Shown piece after piece: positions 25,301-35,390 of a stretch of DNA of 64,000 nt. How positions within the stretch are numbered: the first letter of the stretch is position 1; each line of letters starts with the position of its first letter. Source of the DNA: Lineus longissimus (taxonomy: Eukaryota; Nemertea; Pilidiophora; Heteronemertea; Lineidae). The notes beneath the pieces are model-generated. The model saw only the letters and a program-made list of their open reading frames with translations. It was not told the origin of the DNA and did not search any database. The stretch is taken from NCBI RefSeq assembly GCF_910592395.1, contig NC_088315.1, positions 7,630,501 through 7,694,500 on the forward strand. The letters run 5' to 3'. The position numbers and the translations under genes were made by a program.

Positions 25301-28300
25301 GCCACTCACACATTGCGTGGGAGCTGAGAAATCTAACAGGCCATGAACAGAGCGAACTTACTGATGTCTACTCCCTGGGAAAGGTGATACAGTTACTGAT
25401 GTTCAATGTAAAAGACCTCTTGCCTCTTGGAGAGATTTGTTCCAAATGCTTGGACAAGACCACTGGCCGACGTCCATCAGCTGCCGAATTAGCAAGATGT
25501 TTAAAACAAATTATGTAAAGGTAAGCTCACAAACTACAATTTACTTTATTCCAGGAATGACTTCACAGTAACGCCTGTGTCCAGCTGCAACATGGCCATG
25601 GGATACACATGCTTTAAGTGTGGAAGAAATGACATAGGGTTACAGAACACTCGTGATCTCACCAACCACCTGAGACGAGTCCATAGCATCACCGGAGTTT
25701 TCGAATCTGAGAGCCTCATTTGTCAACAGAATGGCTGTAGACAGACATTTATTAAAATGAACTCATACTTATGTCACATTCGCAGAAAACACCCGCTTAC
25801 CGGTATGATCAATGGGCAACCAAATGAAATCAATTATGAAAGAAGAAATGAACGCAATAATGATGATGGCGATGATGCTGATAGTGTTGGTGATGGAGGT
25901 GATGTTGATGAAGATGAAGATGACCAAGAAAATAATGCCAACGATAATGGGGAGGACCTTGGGCTTGACCCTGAAATTGAGTTCGAGAAAATACTGAAAA
26001 AAGTTGTCTCCTCGTTTATCCTAAAATTGAGGAGTAGTTCCACAGGAACGTTATCAGTTATCAAAGATGTAATCGATGGGGTAAAAACAATGTTTGACCT
26101 AACAGCCGACTCGATTGAACACCAGGTTAGAAATGTTGTTCAAGTGAGTTCCTTGAATTGCCCGGAAACTATTTGTGAAACCCTTGGAATGGCTGCTGAA
26201 GATGATGTTTTTGTGGCAAACGTAGTTGAACTGTTTGGAACCAAATACACCAGAAACTGGTTCCTCATCATTGATATTGAAAAGGACACAGAGTCACCAG
26301 TGTTTGGGAACATTGAACACATTCTAGTTGTTGGAGAAAACAATGTGCATTTTGTTGTAAACCAGTACAAAACTACTGCATTTCATGGACACTTTCAAGC
26401 ATTTTCGGTTGAACCAGCCGTACCAACAGCCTACAGCATGCACACAATTGACACAATTCTTGATTATGTTCCGCTGTCAAGCCACACATCGTACGAGGCA
26501 AATTCACCAACATTCGTACCAATGAGATACAACGTTTACAGGTAGCTTTTCAGAGTTGTTTCTCAAACTTTTTTACTTTAGAAGAAAATAATAGTGAATG
26601 ATCATAACTGCATGTTCAAACTAAACATAAAGTTTGTTCGTATAGCTGATCATAGTTTTCATTCAATAGATTTTCTTCTCAAACTTAACATCTTTTAGAC
26701 TAATATCAAAGTATTGCAGAATCAAGTCCTCTGCAATGCTTTTTTGATAATATTAGTCTAAAAAAATGAAAGTCATTATTACATTATTGACTACTTACTT
26801 GTGGCCACTGAATATTGCGATGATACTGCTTCACTGTATAACCTGCTGTGTCGCACCAATCTGTGAGCCGGACGTGCCTTAAATCAAAATAGCATCTGTG
26901 ATTAATAAAAGCAGATCACAATGATGGCATAAAAAATTCTACATTCATTATAATAAAGTGAGCCAATGAATTATCATTTTTTAATGCAAGCGTGAATTCT
27001 TTTTTATATTATTAGACAAAAACTCTAACCCGCTCAGATTATCACATTTTAGGCTTCTCAATTACAGTGGAACCTCCCTTAGAATGAAGAGATTATCTGT
27101 CCAATTGTAAGTAAGTACATGTATGTGCATGTAAAGCTCATCTTCATTTCAGAAAATGATATCGACAGTATGGAAATTTTGAAGACACTGGACGAGGGCG
27201 ATATGAAGGAATTGGGTATTACATCATTTGGCAAAAGAAGGAAATTAGCAATTTTTATAAAGACACATCAGAAACCAGACAATCCACCAACTGACATGAG
27301 TGAGGGACCCGTAAATGTTGAAGTGGATGGTGCCACAGGATTGATCTATTATGCGGTAAGATTATTATAATATTAACTCCTCATTTCTTTTTTCAATATT
27401 ATTATATTGTTTCTGATCAAAGTGACCTTTTAAGATGAACATTTGAAGTGATCATGTCACTGTCAGCTCTCATTTCAAGACATTTTAACTGATATACTGA
27501 TGTCACAGTTTTACCCCCCCCCCCCCCCCCCCCCCCCAGGAAGGGTGTCCTGGTACCTAATTGTATAACAACTCATCAAAATATTTGTTGTCCATTTCTC
27601 ATGTTCTTTTTAAAAATGAAAATCATTATTGAACCACAGCATGCAGAGGTGGCTTTTGGACTCTGGCAGCTGTATGTAAGGATCTCTGTAGTGTGCACAG
27701 TATACAAAGTTCTTTTCAAACTAAAGGTAACTCCTGATGATAACACAAACAGTGGGACATTTGACTCATTGGCAACTACATCTACGAGCGGGACGAATAC
27801 GACATCATTAAAACGCAAGTCAAATCTCAAGCCAGTAAGTATTCAAAGGTAGCTGTTGGAACAATTAAACACGAAACAAGAAAGAAATAAGTCTATCATC
27901 ATTGCCTGTCACCTGAGGTCCTGGTTTCGATTAACAGTCGGTCCTGGCACACTCATGTGATAGAAAGGGTGACTCCCTTCGACCTCTTGGGTCTCTAGTT
28001 TCCTCACATTTTATTACAATTGCCCAATTTTGTAGAGCTAATAATGCCTTAGCTGATGCTTATACTCAAAACCAAACTCTGTCTCTTTAATAGCAAGGCT
28101 ATTGGGTTTTATAAGATAAAAGTACCTTGGTAAAAGACACAAAAGATGAAACAGTGGTAATCGTAATTCTTCTACAAAATGTAACAGGTCAGCTGAACCC
28201 ACAACCTACTGATTATGAGGCCGACACTCTAAACCATTATGTATGACACTCATCTCCGTTGGCCAGTCTGATGAAACATTAGTGACATCAGACGGGACTT

Positions 28301-31300
28301 CACTACCCTATGGTTGTTCATAAAATTTATTAGTATCATTGGTACTTGTCATCATCAGCAACGCTGGCGATTGTTCCAACAATTTGTATCCATGTTTCAG
28401 GAATTTTCACTCAGAGAAGCAGTTCAGCGTACCCGGGGGAAAAAGGTCATTGAAGACCTTGAGAAAGATGTCGTAAATAATCAAACCCGGACCATCTTAA
28501 TTCAAGTTGCAGTGCAAGAATTAGTTGATCAAAGAGGCCCGTAAGTATAATATACATGTATTTATATTGAAACGCAATGCAAACATGCAGATTGCCTCCA
28601 CTGGATATGCACGCCCCAAAGCCAAAACTTTACCCCAAAATGAGTATGCATACCTTGGCTTCCATGCACTTCTTTCGAGAACATAGGAGAATTGCCTTGC
28701 AAAAACAATACAACAGGGGAAAGAAATTTTTGGGCAAAGCTGAAGCCAAAACGTGTCCTCCAAAATACCAAGATGGCTTCCACCTTTAAAATCACAATGA
28801 AGTCTAAAACATTTATTCCCATTTCTTGCAGATACCCAACTGCTAATGAAAAAACTGCACTGGCAGTAGCAATTATTGACCAGTTCCCAAAACTGAAGGC
28901 AAATGTTGCAGGTTCTAATGGATGCGTGAGTAGGCCAACAGTTCGAATTCTGTTCACAATGAACAATGCATCCGACACCATATCATCCTTTGGAAATCAT
29001 CGTCTCATTGGTCACGAATTTAGTGTACTAAATCCCTTGTCATTTTTCCTAATAGCTCACCAACAAAAACTCACAACTAATATTATCACAGGAATTACTT
29101 TCAGTGGAACCTTTAAAAACTAAAAATAACAACTTAGCAACTTGAATGGCAGGGTTGAGGATGATCTGCTGGGCAGGAGCTTGGCAATTGGCTTTTTATA
29201 CTATGGCATATTTTAATTACAGGAACACCTATACAATAATGGTCATGGCTTTATAGAGTACCGTCTAAAAACCATCCGCAAGTCCCTAAACTCCTCAGAA
29301 AAGAAATATAAAATCAAAACTGAAACTGAAAGAGCACCAACAAAGAAACTGGCAGCCCCCAAAACAACAACCGAAACGACACCCGCACCAGAACCAGTAC
29401 TGTCACTGGATCAGATGGAGAAGGTAATATTATCACCATAAATATTCCCAATATCATTTGCAAAAGGCAGCAATTCCAGTTTGGAATGGTCTGTTGTCTT
29501 GCACCAAGTCACAAGGGAAATCAGTGTCAGAGTTATTTTTATACTTTTGTTCTAAGATTGAAGCTGCACAACTCGGTGTCAATGCATGAAGTACTTTGTG
29601 TAAAACGACGTTCCTTTAAATCCTTCAAATTCGTGAAAGGCTAACTTAGCCAGGTTTTACATCGAGCTGTCGTCTTCAAAAAGAACCTATTCTAGTAGTG
29701 GTCATAACGAGAAGAGACAATTTTTTTTGACAATTGGACTTGGAGTTGTAGTTCAACTATATGTTAGTGGGTCAGTTTTTTCACAAGCATTCATTCAACA
29801 CAAACTTGCTTTGAAGTGTATATTTTTTGATTTGCAATATCTGCGATATTTTTAAGATTTTTCAAAATTCCTATTTTTTAGTTTGACTGGATGAAATACA
29901 CTCCCCCCACCAGGGAAAATGAGGAAAGTATCAAGGAAGTGTTTAAAGAGACCTATGAAGACAGAAGGAGAATGGTCAGCAATCTGACACCTGCTGCTGT
30001 GATGGACCGGCTGCCAAGACTGCTTGATATGCCTGAGCTGGTAAATATTTTAAATACAATGCCAGCAAATAGTCATCAGGTTGGAAGAGGGCAATGACGT
30101 CTAGAATAAGAATAGTAATTACTATTGGTAGAGGAAAAGAGTATTTACCAGATTAAGAACTAGTAAATTGACAAGTAAAGGTCTATATTTCTTATTCACA
30201 ATCTTTACATGAGCCTTTTACTTAAAAAAAGGTTACACAATGGCAATGAAACAAACAGTACAACATCATCCAACTATGGGCAGTGAATCATTGGTTCTGC
30301 TCTCTTCCCAAATGTATGAATCATACTTGCTGTCATTGCACTATTGAATTGGGCATCTCGATTAAGCGGCATCAGTTTTAAAAAAGGAAGAATAATCAGG
30401 CTATTTACAGACGCAACACACCATACTAGACAAAAGTTAACTAGACCTTTGGTCCATAATCCATTTAATATTTTCCAGATCAATATGGAATTTAACAAGA
30501 TGTTTCCCGCAAAACCGAATGATGCTTTCATAAGAAAGATGGGCACCAAGTACACGCCGAAAATAATCTCTTATGCTCAAGCATTAGCAAAGAAGCCGAT
30601 GGCAGATCTGCTTGCCACTTATAAAGATGGTGATCGTAAGTAAATTATCATGATGTCCAAATAAGTCTTAATACTAAAATCTACCGCCGAACTGCTAAAT
30701 GAAATTTTCAATCAGTTTTAGAGTTGCAAAAACTGTCGTTCCTCCAGACATCATAATTCTCAAGGGTGGAAAACAGTTTTTGAAAAATTTTCTTTTATTA
30801 GCAAAATTGCCTCAGAGAAAGGAACATATTGGAGAAAAAAAACCTCAATTGTTTCAGAAAACACTGTTCTTCACAAAAATTTAACTTTCAGTCTGTTTTA
30901 GTTATGGAAGATACTTTGCACCCAAAACAGGAATGGTATCAAAGTAAATCGTCAGTCAGCTAAGTTCACGAAATTCCTATTTCAGAAAGCTTGTGTGCCT
31001 TGCTTTTACTGGTGCAAGTATTTCCACCCAACAATTCACAAAACAAGCGAAAGGCTATGAAGGGCGAGGTGGTTTCGAATGAAACATGCAGCAGAGCAGA
31101 TGCGGATAGCTATCTCATCCAGTTCTTCCCAGTAAGTGCCTACCCCCGGTAAATGCTTTTCATTCCGAAAATCAATAACAAGGTTTTGACTATAATTACT
31201 AGTATGTACCCATACCTGTAGGAGTACTATTAGTATTAATAATTAATAGAACGTGTCAATCATGCCGAATTTGAGTTCTGGTGCACCAAAGTTCAAACAA

Positions 31301-33253
31301 AAGCTTTGCTAATAACTCAAAACAAACAAAACAAAACAATACAATGCACAAAGTTTTAAATACAAATATTTTTTGTACCTATAAAAGGCATAGATTTGGT
31401 TCATATGGAACACGAATTTGCCCCCAACTCATGTAATCTTTGAAATGCAATTTTATGGCCAACTCACTCAGGTTTTCGCTTAAAGATTTGATTTTGCTAT
31501 GAATGTGACTGACCAACTCCAAATGGTGGGATGATGTGAACTAACTATACAAACCTTGTTCTTACCATTCTTTCCTCAGGGTTGATTGTCAATGTTTAGC
31601 GACAGATAAAATGACGTAAAACTGATGCAGAGAGTATCACTTAGGTTCCTGTCTTCAGTTACATTAAACCTGTGCTGTCGAAGAAGTCTATTCTGATTTC
31701 AAACTACAAAAAGATGCAAAAACGGAAAATTTAAGTAATGATGTAATGTAAGCAGAGTAGGCAACAAAAAGTATGCCTATACAAAACATCACAGGCCTCC
31801 ACCTATCAGGAGTGACTGAAATGCCAGGGGAAATGATGTGCTAACCTGCCGTCAGTGTCACGTCACTGAAATGAGTAGAGTACAAGATTCAAGAATGAAG
31901 AAGGCGTGGATAAGGCCAAAGCTATTAAGCCATAATAATTTCATTCATGGATCAATTCGGCTGAGCAGGAGAAATAGGCCTATTTTACACAAATTTGAAT
32001 TTTTTTGAATATTTCAAGATATCAGTAGTTGAAAGCTGAGAGAATTAATCAGCATGGGTACCATCTGATCTCACTAAAAGAGGGCAGCACAACATTGACA
32101 TGACCTATGTGTGTGGGGCCACGTGCTCTCGGTGCTCTTTGAGAAGCCTGTATTCAAACAGCGATTGTACAACAATGGGGAAATTTATAGGATGCCAGAC
32201 ATGATCTTTAATTTCTATACATACTAATCTTTTCCTAATCCTATAGTACTTACCAGTCTGCCCATTTCATTAGGTTTAAAACCAAGTGTTTTCCCCCGAC
32301 TGCACCGATCGTCCGAATTCAGATAATCAGATGGTGTCAAAAGTAGCGAATGCGCACGCACCAGTCACTGACAAGTCACGTCATGGCGCGGGTAAATTCA
32401 AATCTCCTTACAACACAATACAAGGGGAAAGTTGGGAAAGCCCAAATCAAAGTCATTCATTCAATGACAATCGTCACGCAAACGTCAACAAACCATGCCA
32501 CTTGTTGAAAGCCTTATCATTCAAAAAAGAAATTGCAACTTATGAGTTGGTAATTGAGAGTAAAGTTTCTTTCTCTTGGCTAAATAGTAATAATAATCAG
32601 CCCCCCCCCCCCCCCCCCCCCCCAATCACTGCACGGACGAATCCCGGAGGCGGATTTTTCGGTTGTGACATTGTCTTCGTCATTTATACACACATTATAC
32701 TTCATATCCAGTGTTTTCCTTTTACGCACAGGTGCCTTTTATTTCGTTGTCTTCTTTATCATGTAACTGTTTTAATTTGATTGCTCTATCAAACTATACT
32801 AGAAAAGAAGTGACCGTAAGGCTGGGTTACATCGATTCCCAGTCCAGTCCCATGCGGCATAATGAAAGAGTGTATTGTCAATGGTGTGTTCACGTATATA
32901 TACTTTATTAATAATTATTATTTTACATTTCATTTTAGGTTGGCAGCGACATAGACGTATTGGCCAAGCAGATTGATGCAACCAAGTACACACAGCCAAT
33001 CATAATTGGCATTGGACCAAGAATTAGACCGGTCCAGTACTTCATAGTGGTTGACTTCCAGCCAATTCAAGCGGGGTCAACCATTATTGAAGCATTTGAC
33101 ATGCTTTTTAAAGTGCATTACGTCTTTGACGTTCATTTCGCGCCCCAACTTGATAACTTCTATGGTCTTTTTCAGACAGTTACCTATGCTGTGGTGGCAA
33201 AACCAATGAAGCCACAGCTGCTTTCGGCAGTTAGTGCCATTGGTCTCCAGTAG
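22378..33253 (+). CDS. SAM-domain protein, 558 aa, ten exons (SAMD3-like family)
   Basis: Predicted coding exons: 22378-22444, 27153-27355, 27640-27834, 28401-28540, 28832-28925, 29223-29423, 29882-30040, 30479-30635, 30986-31131, 32939-33253. Every junction has GT-AG ends and all phases agree, giving 1677 nt with one terminal stop. Exons 1 and 2 together rebuild a SAM fold (residues about 3-60), split at a phase-1 intron: LEKEGFGQELVDTLR joins ENDIDSMEIL, then DMKELGITSFGKRRKL. SAM domains mediate protein-protein or RNA contacts. Downstream parts (YPTANEKTALAVAIIDQFPK, GFIEYRLKTIRKSL) recall the repetitive SAMD3-like proteins of fish and invertebrates; this is from memory. Molecular role unknown. 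Splice sites are inferred by eye, and 5' UTR exons may exist (acceptor at 22359). The intact frame suggests recent function. Confidence 0.75.
23160..24085. repeat. Tandem repeat, about 181-200 bp period
   Basis: The word GATTTGAATCTGATGCAATT or a close variant recurs at 23290, 23490, 23671, 23852 and 24052, giving periods of 200, 181, 181 and 200. Each unit also has the stretch CAGTTGCCTCGCTGAGGTCT. It lies in intron 1 of the SAM gene, upstream of the kinase exon. Confidence 0.9.
24440..25518 (+). CDS. Protein kinase-fold protein, at least 352 aa
   Basis: ATG at 24460, but the frame is open to an acceptor (TTATTACAG) ending at 24439, so the exon may be spliced to an upstream exon. Residues 7-70 from the ATG are basic and probably coiled-coil. 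The kinase fold follows: glycine loop WSGAYGQVFVG (128-138), ATP-anchoring lysine in VAVKK (151), catalytic loop HNDIHGRN with Asp236 and Asn241, and DFG at 255-257. All key residues are present, so activity is plausible. The HND-I-H-x-x-N form is closer to atypical or small-molecule kinase-like loops than to the HRD loop of standard kinases. The exon ends TAA, followed at once by AAG|GTAAGC, a possible 3' UTR donor. It sits in intron 1 of the SAM gene, same strand. Substrate unknown. Confidence 0.8.
25592..26545 (+). CDS. C2H2 zinc-finger protein with conserved unknown C-terminus, 317 aa
   Basis: ATG at 25592 is used; the frame is open further upstream to an acceptor (GACTTCACAG) ending at 25568. 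Two C2H2 fingers sit at residues about 5-31 (CFKC...HLRRVH) and 43-68 (CQQNGC...HIRRKH). An Asn/Asp/Glu-rich linker follows (about 80-120), then a C-terminal domain of about 190 residues ending in NSPTFVPMRYNVYR. From memory, the C-terminal part resembles a repetitive family of fish and invertebrate zinc-finger proteins whose function is unknown. The protein probably binds DNA or RNA through the fingers. It lies 50 bp after the kinase exon and upstream of SAM exon 2, all on the plus strand. Confidence 0.75.
   Translation: MAMGYTCFKCGRNDIGLQNTRDLTNHLRRVHSITGVFESESLICQQNGCRQTFIKMNSYLCHIRRKHPLTGMINGQPNEINYERRNERNNDDGDDADSVGDGGDVDEDEDDQENNANDNGEDLGLDPEIEFEKILKKVVSSFILKLRSSSTGTLSVIKDVIDGVKTMFDLTADSIEHQVRNVVQVSSLNCPETICETLGMAAEDDVFVANVVELFGTKYTRNWFLIIDIEKDTESPVFGNIEHILVVGENNVHFVVNQYKTTAFHGHFQAFSVEPAVPTAYSMHTIDTILDYVPLSSHTSYEANSPTFVPMRYNVYR
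26694..26764. repeat. Long imperfect hairpin in intron 1
   Basis: The arm starting TTTTAGACTAATATCAAA at 26694 pairs with the arm ending GATAATATTAGTCTAAAA at 26764. Inner arms TTGCAGA and TCTGCAA flank a loop of about nine bases. Arms are about 28-35 nt with a few bulges. Size and shape allow a miniature inverted-repeat element or a hairpin RNA; sequence alone does not decide. Confidence 0.6.
27514..27537. repeat. Poly-C tract, 24 bases
   Basis: Uninterrupted run of C in intron 2 of the SAM gene. A similar 23-C run is at 32601-32623 in intron 9. Such runs are mutation-prone and their length in the assembly is uncertain. Confidence 0.95.
27880..28260 (-). repeat. tRNA-derived SINE (tRNA-Met-like head), degraded
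   Basis: Read on the minus strand from 28260, the sequence starts with a tRNA-like region. TCGGCCTCATAATCAGTAGG matches the anticodon arm of an elongator tRNA-Met, followed by a box B-like GTGGGTTCAGCTGACC. A body of about 300 bp follows. The 5' box A is weak. It lies in intron 3 of the SAM gene on the opposite strand. The family is not identified. Confidence 0.5.
31132..32938 (+). other. Intron 9 of the SAM gene
   Basis: About 1.8 kb between the donor CCA|GTAAGT and the acceptor TTTCATTTTAG. It contains a poly-C tract at 32601-32623 and no ORF I can support. The 164-codon ORF at 32286 runs through the poly-C tract as a proline run and is not credible. Confidence 0.55.
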
Positions 33254-33597
33254 ACCCATATCTATTTACAGTTGTGCTCATGAGTATTCATATCCCTGTT
33301 TATTTTACCTTATTCCTATGGTGAGCCGATTTCGGCTTTCACTACATGGCATATCATCTAACAGTGTTTATATCTCGAATTTACCAAAAGCTTTTCGAAG
33401 TATTTCAAATTATCGTGAAAATATCAAAATATCAAATATCATGAAAATCCTACTTTTTAAAAACTCAATGATATTTGTGAAAAATTGCTGGGCACTGAAA
33501 GTATGTGTCTCCTTAGATGGATATTGAAGGATGTTTTTATAAATCTTGCCTCATCTTGCCTCATGATATTTGACCCTCAGTGAGCATATCGACCCTT

Positions 33598-33614
33598 AAT
33601 AAAACACGAATAAA
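33598..33614 (+). terminator. Poly(A) signals of the SAM gene
   Basis: Two AATAAA hexamers at 33598-33603 and 33609-33614, about 345 bp after the stop codon at 33251-33253. They fit a 3' UTR of ordinary length. Confidence 0.5.
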
Positions 33615-33665
33615 GCTCTTATTTGTGGATTTTTTTGGGTGAAAATGACATGATCTGCTTTTGAA

Positions 33666-33703
33666 ATTGAAATCAGTCCAAAATGGATTGGACTGATTTC
33701 AAT
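33666..33703. repeat. Perfect 15-bp hairpin
   Basis: Arms ATTGAAATCAGTCCA and TGGACTGATTTCAAT flank an 8-base loop. It sits just after the predicted poly(A) signals of the SAM gene. Possible roles are an RNA-processing structure or a tiny foldback remnant; neither is shown. Confidence 0.6.
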
Positions 33704-34639
33704 CTTCTTCCTGGCTGTATTATACAATGTGCATTATCAGGATTATACAGGATATAATCTAATGAAATTAAGAATAATCCGAAGATCTAGTATTGTCAAA
33801 TCGTATTTTTTGTAAATTGAATACCAGAGGATGATCATAGGCCGCATTGTTATACAACGGATTGCATTGAAAATTGATATTTATTGTTCAGCAATTTCAA
33901 GCGCCTGGGGAATCTGATGACGGTTTACGATTTGGTCTTAGTCTCGGACAATACATGTATATATAAATGATGTTAGGCAAATTTCTGTAGTACATTGCAG
34001 GTTTTGTGTTATGAATTCTGGTGTTGTTCAATTTGATAAAATAAGTACTACGGTGTGTAAGGAACACAATGGATTATAAATCTTATATATTATATATCTT
34101 TATAATACCTCCATGGGAACACTAAGGTGTTACTTAAATGATGGTGTTGTGTGAATGTTAACTGAATTATGGCGCCAGCTATTTCGGGGCTGAGTTGATG
34201 TTATTAAGTATACTAATACTAGTATTCAGTGACGAGGAACATTTCGACCTAATGCTAAAATGAAAAAAATGAAAACTATGAGGTTTCATGGCATCAGGAT
34301 CAGCTCCATGTTGAATTTTCAGAATGTCCATTTTCTCGTCTTTCCTAGCATGTACGATAAATGAATCGATCATGTATATCTCTCTCGTTGCACACCACGG
34401 TTTTCTAAAACTTCAATAAAAAAGTCATAACGTTTCAAAGCATTCGATTGTGTTTGTTTCGTTTACTGAATCAATCCCGAGGCCGCTTCGAACTGCACCG
34501 CTGAATATTATACTACAAGCAGCAGCTGTAATGCTACCAGGTGAGCTGATAGCCGGTCTCCGCTTTCGTTCGAGCATGGGAACGGCATCAGTAACTCTCC
34601 TGAACTCTCCTGGACTTACTTGCAAGAAGTGTGTGACTG

Positions 34640-35046
34640 ATAACCTTTTCAGCGCAAATTGGCTCGTTAAAAGAGCGATCATGCACTTCCAACGAGTGAA
34701 ATTATTCGCTCGTTGAGGAAGGGCCCGAGCGAATTATCGAGAGAATAATTTCACTCGTTTGAAGTGCATGACCGCTCTTTTAACGAGCGAATGGAAACTT
34801 TGATCACTCTTTCAAAGAGCGAATGGAAACTTTTATCACTCGGGACCATTCCTAAAAGAGCGAATGCTTTCACTCTTTCAACGAGCGAATTTCGCTCGGT
34901 TTTAGCTCTTTAAAAGAGCGAATAGTTTCACTCTTTCATAAGAGCGAATTTCGCTCTGTGAAGAGCGATCACTAATATAGCTCTTTCAAAGAGCGAGAAT
35001 TCGCTCTTAAAGAGCGAGAATTCACTCGTTTGTTTTTAGAGAGTAT
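34640..35046. repeat. Right subterminal repeats and TIR of the 14-kb element
   Basis: More than 20 copies of GAGCGA/TCGCTC or AAAGAGCGA in alternating orientation, many paired as short palindromes such as CTCTTTCAAAGAG. They end in the terminal repeat ...TTTTTAGAGAGTAT. The array is about twice as long as at the left end. The iterated, two-orientation pattern is what transposase-binding regions look like. Confidence 0.85.
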
Positions 35047-35390
35047 TAGGCCTACATGAAACTTCACTAAATGTTAGATTTTTTTCAGCGGACCTCCCAT
35101 TTGCTAATGGGAATTTGCTTGGTACGTTCAATAAATGAATAAGAACGAAATACTCCTCCCATTTATTTGATAGTTGTGGTTCATTTTTTTTTGCATGAGA
35201 ACCGGGTTGTTATAGTTTTTGCTCTACAAGAGATGACCCGCGTTGGATGTTGTTTAGTACGGAACTATAGTAGTAAATAGTCATATGAGGATGCGTCTTG
35301 CTGCCAGGAAGCAAAAGTCTGATTGTAGGAATCCTGTTAAATTAAGTAAATTAACAGAGGTTTACGCTCTGCATCAAGAGTCACCCAGCT

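Larger units (their letters stand above)
21039..35046 (+). mobile_element. 14-kb TIR element with SAM, kinase and C2H2 genes
   Basis: The left end begins ATACTCTCTTAAAACAAACG. The right end is its reverse complement with one mismatch over the outer 27 bp (to ...CGAGTGAAT). Both ends continue into arrays of GAGCGA/CTCTTT words in alternating orientation, as in subterminal transposase-binding regions of DNA transposons. Between them lie one complete ten-exon gene encoding a SAM-domain protein and, in its first intron, a kinase ORF and a C2H2 ORF. I see no DDE, tyrosine recombinase or other recognisable transposase. No clear target duplication is visible: flanks are GCTCACGT and TAGGCCTA. The dinucleotide AT at each end could be part of the repeat or a 2-bp duplication. 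Superfamily not identified. Confidence 0.75.

Noticed and set aside
28577-29123. 70- and 143-codon ORFs around SAM exon 5
   Set aside because: The exon reading with acceptor at 28831 and donor at 28926 fits phases on both sides; the longer ORFs run into intron.
32286-32780. 164-codon ORF in SAM intron 9
   Set aside because: Open only because a poly-C run reads as prolines; flanked by good intron ends.
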